From contig VGDZ01000005.1 of assembly GCA_016869515.1 (NCBI GenBank), forward strand, positions 26,560-90,559: 64,000 bases of DNA, in the 5' to 3' direction. Below are positions 46,844-55,668 of the stretch, in pieces (the first letter of the stretch is position 1; each line of letters opens with the position of its first letter). The DNA comes from Alphaproteobacteria bacterium. Its GTDB lineage: Bacteria > Pseudomonadota > Alphaproteobacteria > VGDZ01. The position numbers and the translations under genes were made by a program. Below the pieces are notes generated by a model. It ran no database searches. It worked only from the letters and a program-made list of their open reading frames with translations, and was not told the origin of the DNA.

Positions 46844-47407
46844 ATGACATTCCGATCGCTCCTGTTGGCCTCGCTCGCCGGCACGATCTTGGCCGGGTGC
46901 GGCCCACTGGTCCTGGTGACCAACGAGAACGTGCGCGAATACGACCCCAGCTATGTCGTCAGCATGAAAAACCACGGCGGCATGGCGGTGAACGTGATCG
47001 GCAATCCGACGACGCTGCCCGACGCCCAAGCGCGCCGCGCCGTGGTGTCGCAACTGTCCGCGCCGCCCCATTCCGGCGAGATGCCGGTGTACGACGCCGG
47101 TGATCGCAGCGACAGCTACCGCCTCGTGATCGCCTTCGATCGGGTGAGTTGGGGCCGGGCCGGTTTGTGCGCCAAGGATACCGCCCAGTTCCGGCCCCGC
47201 CCGACGGGTCCCAGCATCGTCGTCGATGCCGCGTTCTGCCTGCACGATTCGGTGATTTCCGAAGTCCGGTTGGAGTTCGCGCGCGTCGCGCCCGATCATC
47301 CCGATTTTCGCCATGCCATGCGGCGGGTGGTGATGCATCTCTTGCCGCCCAACAAGAGCCCTGATGGCGACTGCCCGGGCGGCTGCGGCACCGGAACGCG
47401 GATATAG
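46844..47407 (+). CDS. Putative lipoprotein, paralogue 2
   Basis: 187 residues. Lipoprotein signal with lipobox LAGC (Cys19). Shared family segments: NVIGNPTTLP near 55, GDRSDSYRLVIAFD near 89, LCAKD and DAAFCLHDSVISEV near 127; a Cys- and Gly-rich tail (CPGGCGTG) is extra. It lies 44 bp downstream of the first lipoprotein, presumably in one transcript. Both are probably outer-membrane anchored; function unknown. Confidence 0.78.
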   Translation: MTFRSLLLASLAGTILAGCGPLVLVTNENVREYDPSYVVSMKNHGGMAVNVIGNPTTLPDAQARRAVVSQLSAPPHSGEMPVYDAGDRSDSYRLVIAFDRVSWGRAGLCAKDTAQFRPRPTGPSIVVDAAFCLHDSVISEVRLEFARVAPDHPDFRHAMRRVVMHLLPPNKSPDGDCPGGCGTGTRI

Positions 47408-47411
47408 CGAC

Positions 47412-47759
47412 TCAACTCTCGGCGTAGCGCGGATTGTCGATCGCCAGGCGATCCGCCACCGTCGCCTTGAGATGCGCCATCAGCGCCGCGCGGTCGAGCG
47501 GCTCGCGGACGCGGAGTTTCGAAGCCAAGTCGCGATTGAGCGCGGCGTTGCTCCCGCTCCTGCCCAACAGCGCGACCAGTCGGCGGTTTTCCGCCTGCTC
47601 CGCCTCGGCACCCGATTGCGCTTCGCGGCCGAGGATCGCGCGCACGGTTTCGGCGACGCGCAACAGATAGGCATCCCGCCCAACGGCAGGCTTGCCCGCC
47701 AGCGAGTCCGTGAACGCGCGCAGCGCCTGTTCCAACTCGGCCCTGGTCGGGCGATCCAT
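47412..47759 (-). CDS. DUF6285 protein, LvaB-like
   Basis: 115 residues, helical: PTRAELEQALRAFTDSLAGK near the start, YLLRVAETVRAILGREAQSG, and a conserved C-terminal LKATVADRLAIDNPRY. This family accompanies APH-like kinases; in Pseudomonas putida the equivalent LvaB works with the kinase LvaA. The ATG overlaps the stop of the kinase gene (ATGA), which fits a complex. It is the last gene of the five-gene operon. Confidence 0.78.
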   Translation of the reverse strand: MDRPTRAELEQALRAFTDSLAGKPAVGRDAYLLRVAETVRAILGREAQSGAEAEQAENRRLVALLGRSGSNAALNRDLASKLRVREPLDRAALMAHLKATVADRLAIDNPRYAES

Positions 47760-48700
47760 CACCCAGCTCCGCTTCCGATCAGATTGAGCAAATCGTATTC
47801 GGTCTCGCTGACCCGCCGGCCGATCGCCGCCAATTCCAGCGAGCGGCGCGCGCTGCTGAGATGGGTATAGACCTGGATCAGGCAAATCATGCCCCAGCGC
47901 AGCGTGCCGAAGACCTCGAAATAGGCCAGCCGCGCGGCATCGACGCCGCCGCCGAAGGCCGCCAACAAGTCCACGCGGCGGCCGACGCCCGCGACCGGCT
48001 CGGGGGCGCCGAAGCGCCAGGAACGCACGCACAGCCAGCCCAGATCCTCGGCCGGATCGCCGAGATGGGCCAGTTCCCAATCCAACACGCCGACCAGGCC
48101 GAATGGTCCAATCATCAAATTGCCCAGCCGGAAATCGCCATGCACCAGGACCTCGGGCAGCGGCGCCGGCCGATGGTCTTCAAGCCAAGTCATGGCCAGT
48201 TCGAATACCGGTCGCGCCTCGCCCAGCCGATCCAATAAATCGCGCCAAGCCGCGATCTGGCTCGGGACATCGAGCCGCGGCAACGGCGGCAAGCGATCCG
48301 GAGCCAGCGTCTGTAGACCTGCCAACGCCCTGCCGCACTCGCCGGCAAGCTTCGTCCGCGCCTCTGCCAAGGCCGGATCGCGCAGAATGCGGCGGGGAAT
48401 GGTCTCGCCTGCCAGGCACTCCATGACGTAGCCATGGGGCACCACCGCCTCTATCCGAGGCACCGGGACACCGACCGCACCGGCAAGCGCGATCAAAAGC
48501 CGCTCGGTGTCGCGATCGATCGCTTGGGATTGGAACAGGTCCGGGACATCGGCGGTCTCGGGGTCCCGGCGCAGGATGAGCCTGCGGTCGCCGCAGACGA
48601 AGCGCCAAGTCTCGCGGCTGGTGCCGCCCGACAGCCGCTCGAGATCGGAGACCGGCCGGCCCAAGGCTAGGCCGAGTTCGGCTTCAAGCGTCGCGGTCAC
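47759..48700 (-). CDS. APH-family phosphotransferase, LvaA/ACAD10-like
   Basis: 313 residues with an aminoglycoside-phosphotransferase fold: GGTSRETWRF near 25, VLVHGDFRLGNLMI (catalytic Asp, Brenner motif) near 190, and VLDWELAHLGDPAEDLGWL near 208 (metal ligand). In ACAD10/11 and in LvaA this kinase phosphorylates the 4-hydroxyl of hydroxyacyl-CoAs. The GTG start overlaps the acyl-CoA dehydrogenase gene by 17 bp. Confidence 0.85.
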   Translation of the reverse strand: MTATLEAELGLALGRPVSDLERLSGGTSRETWRFVCGDRRLILRRDPETADVPDLFQSQAIDRDTERLLIALAGAVGVPVPRIEAVVPHGYVMECLAGETIPRRILRDPALAEARTKLAGECGRALAGLQTLAPDRLPPLPRLDVPSQIAAWRDLLDRLGEARPVFELAMTWLEDHRPAPLPEVLVHGDFRLGNLMIGPFGLVGVLDWELAHLGDPAEDLGWLCVRSWRFGAPEPVAGVGRRVDLLAAFGGGVDAARLAYFEVFGTLRWGMICLIQVYTHLSSARRSLELAAIGRRVSETEYDLLNLIGSGAG

Positions 48701-49889
48701 CGAAATCCCAGCCGCCGCCCTGGGCATAAGCCGCCAGCAGGCGCCGGCCGACGGTCTGGATGTGAACCTCGTCCGGGCCGTCATAGATGCGTGCGAAGCG
48801 GGCGTGGCGGTACATGCGCTCCAGCGGCGTGTCGGGCGTGACGCCCATGGCGCCATGGACCTGGATGGCGCGGTCGATGACGTCATGCACCATGCGCGCG
48901 CCCACCACCTTGATCAGGCCGATCTCGGCCCGCGCCTCGTCGCCCTGATCGAGCTTGCGGGCGGCGTCCAGGGTCAACAGCCGGCAGGCTTGGATTTCGG
49001 CCGCCGAGTCGAACACCATTTTCTGCACCAACTGCTTGTCGGCCAGGCGCGAACCGAATGCCTTGCGCCGGTTGGCGCGCCGGCACATCAGATCGAAGGC
49101 GCGCTGCGCCTGGCCGAGCCAGCGCATGCAATGGAAGATGCGCCCGGGGCCAAGCCGCTTTTGCGCGATCTTGAAGCCCTCGCCCCGCCGGCCGATCAGG
49201 TAATGCGCCGGCACCCGTACCTCGCGGTATTCGACCTCGCAATGCGCGCCCGCCATGCCCAGGACCGGCGTCTCGCGCAGGATGGTGTAGCCCGGCGTGT
49301 CGGTCGGCACGACGATCATGCTGAAAGCCGCGTGCCCGGGCGTCTCGGCCCCCTCGGTGCGGGCGAAGACGGTGGTGAAGGCGGCGCGGCTGGCCCAGGT
49401 GGTGAACCATTTGCGGCCCGTTATCACCCACTGCCCGCCATCGAGCCTGGCCGTGGTTTCGAGTTGGGTCGGATCGGAGGACGCCACGTCGGGCTCGGTC
49501 AAACCGACCGAAGGGAAAATCTCGCCCCGCACCAAGGGGCCGAGAAACCGCTCGCGCACCTCGCCCGCGGCGAACAGGTGCAGCATGATCGAATCCTGCA
49601 GCGAGTGCGTGCCGAGCGCGGTCATGGCGTGCTCGGAGCGACCGATGACTTCGTTGACGTGGACATAGTCGAGGAAGGGCAGGCCCTGGCCGCCGATCTC
49701 CTTGGGATGGCCCAGCGCCCACAGCCCTTCGGCTTTGGCGCGCTCCATCAGCGGTCGCATCAGCTTGATCCAGTCCGCGAAAGGCGCGTCGTCGAGCCGG
49801 GCCTCGACCGGATAGACCTCGCTTTCGACGAAGCGCAGGACGCGGGCGCGGATCGCCCGCCAATCCGAGCCGCGCGCCATCGGTTTCAC
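48684..49889 (-). CDS. Acyl-CoA dehydrogenase, ACAD10/11-LvaC type
   Basis: 401 residues: N-terminal helical domain, FAD/substrate motifs FPSVGLTEPDVASSDPTQL near 165 and WVITGRKWFTTWAS near 190, C-terminal helices with IQVHGAMGVTPDTPLERMYR near 348, and YDGPDEVH near 375. The Glu base of common ACADs is Asp in this motif, as in ACAD10/11-like enzymes. It would form the enoyl intermediate after phosphorylation. A GTG overlapping the ligase stop is chosen; an ATG at 49880 is possible. Confidence 0.88.
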   Translation of the reverse strand: MKPMARGSDWRAIRARVLRFVESEVYPVEARLDDAPFADWIKLMRPLMERAKAEGLWALGHPKEIGGQGLPFLDYVHVNEVIGRSEHAMTALGTHSLQDSIMLHLFAAGEVRERFLGPLVRGEIFPSVGLTEPDVASSDPTQLETTARLDGGQWVITGRKWFTTWASRAAFTTVFARTEGAETPGHAAFSMIVVPTDTPGYTILRETPVLGMAGAHCEVEYREVRVPAHYLIGRRGEGFKIAQKRLGPGRIFHCMRWLGQAQRAFDLMCRRANRRKAFGSRLADKQLVQKMVFDSAAEIQACRLLTLDAARKLDQGDEARAEIGLIKVVGARMVHDVIDRAIQVHGAMGVTPDTPLERMYRHARFARIYDGPDEVHIQTVGRRLLAAYAQGGGWDFGDRDA

Positions 49890-51592
49890 ATCGCCTTGGC
49901 GCGCTCGCGCAGCACGAACTTCTGGATCTTGCCGGTGGCCGTGGTCGGCAAGGCGCCCAGCACCACGGTCTTCGGAATCTTGAACCGCGCCAGATGCTCG
50001 CGGCAAAAGGCGATCAACTCGTCGGCGGTGGCGCTAGTATCGGCCTTCAGCTGCACGAAGGCGCAGGGCGTCTCGCCCCATTTGTCGTCGGGGCGCGCCA
50101 CCACCGCCGCCAGCGCCACCGCCGGATGGCGATAAAGCGCCGCCTCGATCTCGATCGAGGCGATGTTCTCGCCGCCCGAAATGATGATGTCCTTGAGGCG
50201 GTCCTTGATCTCGATATAGCCGTCGGCGTGCTGCACGCCGAGATCGCCGGAATGGAACCAGCCGCCGGCGAAGGCCTTGGCGGTCGCGTTCTTGTCCTTG
50301 AGATAGCCCAGCATCACGGTATTGCCGCGCAGCATGACCTCGCCCATGGTCTTGCCGTCGGCCGGCACCGGAGCCAAGGTCTTGGCATCGGCCACCATCT
50401 GGCCGGCGACCATCGGCAAAATCACGCCTTGTCGAGCGGATTCGCCGGCGCGGGCCTCGTCCGACAGCCCGGCCCAGGCGTCCTGCGCCTCGCACAGCGT
50501 CGACGGGCCTTGCACCTCGGTCAGGCCATAGATGTGCAGCACATCGAAGCCGAGATCGTTCATCGCCCGGATGACCTTGGCCGGCGGCGAGGAACCGCCG
50601 GTCTGGATCTTGACCTTGTGCGGGAAGGGCCGGCGCAGCTGCATCGGTGCGTTGATCAGCATCGACAGCACGGTCGGTGCGCCGCACATATGGGTGACGC
50701 CGTGCTCGGGGATCAGGCGGAAGATCGCCGCCGGATCGACCGCGCGCAGGCAGATATGGGTCCCGGCGACGGCGGTGATCGCCCAGGGGAAGGTCCAGCC
50801 GTTGCAGTGGAACATCGGCAAGGCCCAGAGATAGACCGCCTTCTGCGGCACGCCCCAGCCGACCAACAGCCCGGTCGATTCGAGATAGCAGCCGCGGTGA
50901 TGGTAGACCACGCCCTTGGGATTGCCGGTGGTGCCCGAGGTGTAGTTGAGCGCCAGCGGATCGCCTTCGTTGGGCGGGTATTCCCAGGCGAAATCGGCGT
51001 CGCCCTGCGCCAGCCAAGTCTCGTAATCGAGCGTGCCCAGTTTCGGTCCCAGCCCTTCGCCCAGCGGGTCGTCGACATCGATCACGATCGGCCGCCGCTT
51101 GCATTTCTCCAACGCCGGCCCGACTTGGGCGGCGAATTGGCGGTCGGTAACGAACACCTTGGCTTCGCCGTGGTCGAGAATGTAGGCGATGGTGTTGGCG
51201 TCGAGCCGAGTGTTGATGGTGTTGAGCACTGCGCCCAGCATCGGCACGCCGAAATGGCAGTCCAGCATCGGCGGCGTGTTGGGCAGCATGGCCGCTACCG
51301 TGTCGTAACGGCGCACGCCCAGCTTGGCCAGTTGCGAGGCCAACCTGCGGGCGCGCGCATACCATTCGCGATAGGTGATGCGGCGTTCGCCATGAACGAT
51401 CGCCACCCGCTCGGGATGGATGCCCGCCGCCCGCGGCAGAAAGGATATCGGCGATAAAGGCGCGAAGTTGGCCGAGTTGTAGTCCAACCCCTGCCGATAG
51501 ATGTTCGCCGGCTTGGAGGCCGGTCTCGGGCGCGGCTTTGTCTTGGCCTTCTTGGTGCTTGTCCTGCCGGTTGCCTTTTTCGCCTTGGCCAT
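49886..51592 (-). CDS. Acyl-CoA synthetase (AMP-forming)
   Basis: 568 residues. A basic Lys/Pro-rich N-terminal extension (about 1-30), P-loop YTSGTTGNPKGV near 215, adenine motif IYGLTEVQGP near 355, SGDLGVQHADGYIEIKDRLKD near 460 and catalytic Lys in TTATGKIQK near 552. It activates a carboxylic acid to its CoA ester, the entry step of the operon (LvaE role). The start MAKAKKATGR follows fadH by 11 bp. Confidence 0.88.
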   Translation of the reverse strand: MAKAKKATGRTSTKKAKTKPRPRPASKPANIYRQGLDYNSANFAPLSPISFLPRAAGIHPERVAIVHGERRITYREWYARARRLASQLAKLGVRRYDTVAAMLPNTPPMLDCHFGVPMLGAVLNTINTRLDANTIAYILDHGEAKVFVTDRQFAAQVGPALEKCKRRPIVIDVDDPLGEGLGPKLGTLDYETWLAQGDADFAWEYPPNEGDPLALNYTSGTTGNPKGVVYHHRGCYLESTGLLVGWGVPQKAVYLWALPMFHCNGWTFPWAITAVAGTHICLRAVDPAAIFRLIPEHGVTHMCGAPTVLSMLINAPMQLRRPFPHKVKIQTGGSSPPAKVIRAMNDLGFDVLHIYGLTEVQGPSTLCEAQDAWAGLSDEARAGESARQGVILPMVAGQMVADAKTLAPVPADGKTMGEVMLRGNTVMLGYLKDKNATAKAFAGGWFHSGDLGVQHADGYIEIKDRLKDIIISGGENIASIEIEAALYRHPAVALAAVVARPDDKWGETPCAFVQLKADTSATADELIAFCREHLARFKIPKTVVLGALPTTATGKIQKFVLRERAKAM

Positions 51593-51603
51593 GATCTCCC
51601 CCG

Positions 51604-53604
51604 TCAAAGCCGGGCGGCCAATCGAACCGCCTGGTCGATGGCGCGCCGCGCATCCAATTCCTCGGCGCGATCGGCGCCGCCGACGAGATGCGTCTCGATG
51701 CCGGCATTGTGCAAGGGATCGACCAGCTCGCGCAACGGCTCCTGGCCGGCGCAGACCACGACCGTATCCACCGCCAGCGTCCGCGCCTCGCCGCCGACCG
51801 CGATATGCAGGCCCTGGTCGTCGATGCGCTGATAGCTCACGCCGCCGAGGAAACTCACCCCGGCCTGTTGCAGATGCAGGCGATGCACCCAGCCGGTGGT
51901 GCGGCCGAGCGTGGCGCCGAAGCGGCCCGTCTTGCGCTGCAACAGGGTGACTTGACGCGCGGGCTTCTCTGCCCGCGGCGGCATGACCGCGCCCGGCGCC
52001 CGCATCGCCTTGTCGACGCCCCATCGCGCCAGGAAGGTGTCGAGCCCTTCTTCCTCGGCGGTCAGCGCCATCGCCACGTCATGGCCGATGCCGCCCGCGC
52101 CCATCACCGCGACCGTTTTGCCGGCCGGCTTGCGGCCGCTGAGGCAGTCGACATAGCCGACGACCTTGGGATGGTCGATGCCGGGGATGTCCGGCAGGCG
52201 CGGCTTGATGCCGGTGGCCAAGATCGCCGCTTCGAAGCCCTTCAAGTCGGCAATTTCGGCGCGTCGGCCAAGACGCACCTCGACGCCCCGCGCCGCCAGC
52301 TCGTTGCGGAAATAGCGGATGGTTTCGGCATAGTCGCTTTTGCCCGGAACGCGTTTGGCGAGATTGAACTGCCCGCCCAATTCGGCATCGGCTTCGAACA
52401 GGACGACGGTATGACCGCGCTCGGCCAGGGTTGCGGCCGCCGCCATGCCGGCCGGACCGCCGCCGACCACCGCTAGGCGACGACGCCGCTCGGCCGGCCG
52501 GATGGCGATTTCGGTCTCGTGGCCCGCGCGCGGATTGACCAGGCAAGACGCGACGCGATGGGTGAAATAGGCATCGAGGCAGGCCTGATTGCAGCCGATG
52601 CAGGTGTTGATGCGTTCGGCGCGACCGGCGCGCGCCTTGGCGATCAACGCAGCGTCGGCCAGGAAGGGCCGCGCCATCGACACCATGTCGGCGTCGCCCG
52701 CGGCCAGGATGGCCTCGGCCTGGGCGGGGTCGTTGATGCGGTTGGTAGCGACGATCGGCAAATCGACGGCGCGCTTGAGCTTGGCGGTCGCCCAGGTCCA
52801 GGCGCCGCGCGGCACCATGTGCGCGATGGTCGGCACCCGCGCCTCGTGCCAGCCGATGCCAGAATTGAGCACATCGGCGCCGGCCTCGCGCATCGCCCGC
52901 GCCAGCGCCAGCGTGTCCTCCCAGGGCGTTCCGTCCTCGACCAGATCGAGCACGGAAATCCGGTACATCACCACGAAACCCTGACCGACCGCGGCGCGCA
53001 CCGCCCGCACCACATCCAGCGGAAAACGCAGCCTACCCTCGCGGTCTCCGCCCCAGCGGTCGGTGCGCCTGTTGGTGCGCGGCGCGGTGAACTCGTTGAG
53101 CAAATAGCCTTCCGATCCCATGATCTCGACGCCGTCATAGCCGGCGGCGCGCGCCAACACGGACGCACGGGCGAACTCGGCGATGGTGCGGATGATGTCG
53201 TCCTCGCTCATCGCCCGCGGCGACTGGGCGACGATCGGCGCCTTCAAGGCCGAGGGCGCAAGATTGCCCTCGACCGGCGCATAGCGCCCGGCGTGCAACA
53301 GTTGCAGCAGAATCCGCCCGCCTGCGGCGTGCACCGCCTGGGTGACAGTGCGATGCCAGGGTAGCTGATCCTCGCGACCGAACACCGAGCCGCCCTCGAT
53401 CAACGGGCCTTCGGGGCTGGGGGTGAAGCCGCCGGTGACCATCAGCGCGCAACCGGCCGCCGCGCGCTCGGCGTAGAACGCCGCCAGCCGCGGCGCGCCG
53501 TCCGGATGCTCTTCCAGGTTGGTGTGCATCGAGCCCATCAGCACCCGATTGGGCAAGGTGACGGACCCCAATGCGATCGGCGCGAAGAGACGGGGGAAGG
53601 CCAT
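51604..53604 (-). CDS. NADH:flavin oxidoreductase / 2,4-dienoyl-CoA reductase-like protein
   Basis: 666 residues: Old Yellow Enzyme barrel (1-330; GGRILLQLLHAGRY, ENRR-like EFTAPRTNRRTDRWGGD), a 4Fe-4S site with Cys335, 338, 342 and 354, then an FAD/NAD domain (GGGPAGMAAAATLA near 379). It resembles FadH, which reduces dienoyl-CoA. It is the first gene of the hydroxy-acid operon and may reduce an unsaturated acyl-CoA. It lies 33 bp downstream of the restriction enzyme gene. Confidence 0.88.
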   Translation of the reverse strand: MAFPRLFAPIALGSVTLPNRVLMGSMHTNLEEHPDGAPRLAAFYAERAAAGCALMVTGGFTPSPEGPLIEGGSVFGREDQLPWHRTVTQAVHAAGGRILLQLLHAGRYAPVEGNLAPSALKAPIVAQSPRAMSEDDIIRTIAEFARASVLARAAGYDGVEIMGSEGYLLNEFTAPRTNRRTDRWGGDREGRLRFPLDVVRAVRAAVGQGFVVMYRISVLDLVEDGTPWEDTLALARAMREAGADVLNSGIGWHEARVPTIAHMVPRGAWTWATAKLKRAVDLPIVATNRINDPAQAEAILAAGDADMVSMARPFLADAALIAKARAGRAERINTCIGCNQACLDAYFTHRVASCLVNPRAGHETEIAIRPAERRRRLAVVGGGPAGMAAAATLAERGHTVVLFEADAELGGQFNLAKRVPGKSDYAETIRYFRNELAARGVEVRLGRRAEIADLKGFEAAILATGIKPRLPDIPGIDHPKVVGYVDCLSGRKPAGKTVAVMGAGGIGHDVAMALTAEEEGLDTFLARWGVDKAMRAPGAVMPPRAEKPARQVTLLQRKTGRFGATLGRTTGWVHRLHLQQAGVSFLGGVSYQRIDDQGLHIAVGGEARTLAVDTVVVCAGQEPLRELVDPLHNAGIETHLVGGADRAEELDARRAIDQAVRLAARL

Positions 53605-53637
53605 CAAGCGCGCACCTTCCTGCAGCTCCACTTCACG

Positions 53638-54249
53638 CTACGGGGCGACACCGATCAGCACCAACGGAACCGCCGGGACTCCTCGCCCCTCACGAATAAG
53701 ATTGTAGAGTTCCCCTTCGTAGTACGCGACTCCCGACGACATCTCCTGTTGGAGCGACTTCATGGGCAAGATCTCGATACCCAAGTCGATCAGATCGCGG
53801 ACAAAAAACGCCATGTGCTTCACGAACAAGTCGTAGGCGACGAAAGCGTACTTCCCGAATTGCACCTCGACCGCCACGCGATCTTTCACGAAGTCGGTCT
53901 GATTGTACGAGAAGATCGGAGTCAATCCTGCCGCCGCGATTTCCGCTTTTTGCTCGTCGGCCGGCAGCTGCATGGTCCGCCGAATCAGCTTCGCATCGCT
54001 CGTAACCCAATACGAAGTCTTGCTTTGCGACCAACGGTTACGGACGAACCCGGCCTTCAGCGCCTGATTCATCGCGATAGGCGAATACAGCCTTTTTCCT
54101 TTCATGCGCGACTCGCGCGAAATCTTGGTTCGGCAGGTCTCCGCGTTCACGGCACCGATCGCAGACTCTATCTCCCGCCATAGCCGCGGGCGGCGAACCG
54201 TCAGATACTCCAAACCGTTCAAATGCGAATAAATCTCGGCCAATTTCAT
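53638..54249 (-). CDS. Type II restriction endonuclease, BglII/BstYI family
   Basis: 203 residues. Catalytic pattern Asp119, Glu128, Gln130 in TDFVKDRVAVEVQFGKY matches the Asp84-Glu93-Gln95 spacing of BglII (D-x8-ExQ). Length and several segments (EYLTVRRP, SYNQTDFVKDRVAVEVQFGK, MSSGVAYYEGEL) are those I remember for BstYI, which cuts R^GATCY, so that specificity is the working guess. The ATG overlaps the methyltransferase stop (ATGA). G+C is lower than neighbours. Confidence 0.88.
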   Translation of the reverse strand: MKLAEIYSHLNGLEYLTVRRPRLWREIESAIGAVNAETCRTKISRESRMKGKRLYSPIAMNQALKAGFVRNRWSQSKTSYWVTSDAKLIRRTMQLPADEQKAEIAAAGLTPIFSYNQTDFVKDRVAVEVQFGKYAFVAYDLFVKHMAFFVRDLIDLGIEILPMKSLQQEMSSGVAYYEGELYNLIREGRGVPAVPLVLIGVAP

Positions 54250-55151
54250 CGTTGCCCGCCGCCCGGCAATCGCGGATCGTAAATCGGCCGATCCATTGGC
54301 CGAGTCCTTAATGTTCCGGTGCGCAATTGGCGCACCCGGTCATGCGCAATATCGACGTATTCCTGCACCACGTCGCAGCCGTAGCCGACTCTGCCATGCA
54401 TCATGGCCGCGATCACCGCCGATCCCACGCCCATATACGGATCGAGCACCATCTCCCCGCGCTCCGTTAGGGCCAGCACCAAGCGCTCGATCAATTCGAC
54501 CGGGAATTGGCACGGGTGTCCGGTTTTCTCGCAGTGATTCGATTTCACGTTGGGGATCATCCAAACGTCGCCTGGATTCTTCCCGAGGGGATTCCCCGAC
54601 AACTTCCCCGCGTTAGGTCCCTTGAAGTGTTTCTTGTGCGGATATTTCGAAGGCACGCGGACCGCGTCCAAGTTGAAGGCGTAGTCGTCGCCTTTTGTAA
54701 ACCATAGAATCGTCTCATGCCGCCCGGAAAGCCGTTTCGAGCAATGCAATCCATGTTCGAAATGCCAAACGATGCGATTGCGCAGCTTCAACCCACGGCG
54801 TTTGAACAACGGATACAAAGCGACATCGAGCGGAAACACTTCGCCGCCATCGACATGATTCCCGACCTGCCAACAAATGGACCCGCGCGGGTGCAATAGG
54901 CGAATCGCCTCGTCGACGACCGCCGCCTGCGATTCGATATAGGCATCCAACGACGAGCGCCGCTCGTACGACTTGCCGATATTGTAGGGAGGCGAAGTGA
55001 CGATAAGCTTGAACGCGCCGGTCTCCAGCTGCGCCATGAACTTCAGGTTATCGGAGCGACGGATCACACAATCCCCGAGCGTCCTCCCCGAAGACGATCT
55101 TCGGGCGGCGCTATTTTCGCCCTCTACTTTCGGAAACAATATTTGCTGCAT
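54246..55151 (-). CDS. DNA methyltransferase, beta class (probable N4-cytosine)
   Basis: 301 residues. Motif IV TSPPYNIG (52-59) precedes motif I DPYMGVGS (237-244), the beta order. TSPPY is typical of N4-cytosine enzymes. It protects the host from the endonuclease encoded immediately downstream. No controller (C) protein gene is visible, and the 67-bp region to holC would hold the promoter. The gene is distinctly less GC-rich than its surroundings, suggesting transfer. Confidence 0.9.
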   Translation of the reverse strand: MQQILFPKVEGENSAARRSSSGRTLGDCVIRRSDNLKFMAQLETGAFKLIVTSPPYNIGKSYERRSSLDAYIESQAAVVDEAIRLLHPRGSICWQVGNHVDGGEVFPLDVALYPLFKRRGLKLRNRIVWHFEHGLHCSKRLSGRHETILWFTKGDDYAFNLDAVRVPSKYPHKKHFKGPNAGKLSGNPLGKNPGDVWMIPNVKSNHCEKTGHPCQFPVELIERLVLALTERGEMVLDPYMGVGSAVIAAMMHGRVGYGCDVVQEYVDIAHDRVRQLRTGTLRTRPMDRPIYDPRLPGGGQR

Positions 55152-55218
55152 ATTCAGTCGAATCCGTTTCCCTGACGGAAGCCATTATAGCTCAGAAGCC
55201 GCGTCGATCAGGTCCGGC

Positions 55219-55668
55219 TCACCCCTTTTTCTCCCAACCGCCCGATTCCGACTGCTGCCAATAAGTCACGGCGTGGCCGGCGGTTTTGAATTCGCTCCAG
55301 CGCGCGCGCGCCGCCTGCACCGCGCCGGGGTCGTTGCCGTCGAACAGGTAGACCGCGCGCTCGTAGCCGCCCATCGCCGCCGAGGTCATGTCGTCGATCA
55401 GCACCAGGAGCCGCGCACCGTTCGGGTTCTCGTCGTTCGCGGTCAGCCAGATCGGCTGGTCGGCGGCGTGGCCGTCCGTGGCCGTGCCGTGCGGCAGGAA
55501 GGAGCCCGGGTCCTGGGTCCACAACAGCCCGTCCAGCGCCTGCACGCGTTCGGGCGAGCCGGCCAGGACCACGGCGCGCATGTCGCGCTCCAGCGCCTTG
55601 GCCAGCAATTCGCCCAGGGCGCGGCCAAGCGGCTTTGAAATCAGATGATAGAAACCGACTTCGGTCAC
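55219..55668 (-). CDS. holC: DNA polymerase III chi subunit
   Basis: 149 residues: MTEVGFYHLISKPLGRALGEL start, LAGSPERVQALDGLLWT near 38, FLPHGTA near 57, PIWLT near 72, RLLVLIDD near 86 and YWQQSESGGWEKK end. The clamp-loader chi subunit contacts SSB. Its ATG overlaps the pepA stop (ATGA), the classical pepA-holC arrangement. Confidence 0.92.
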   Translation of the reverse strand: MTEVGFYHLISKPLGRALGELLAKALERDMRAVVLAGSPERVQALDGLLWTQDPGSFLPHGTATDGHAADQPIWLTANDENPNGARLLVLIDDMTSAAMGGYERAVYLFDGNDPGAVQAARARWSEFKTAGHAVTYWQQSESGGWEKKG

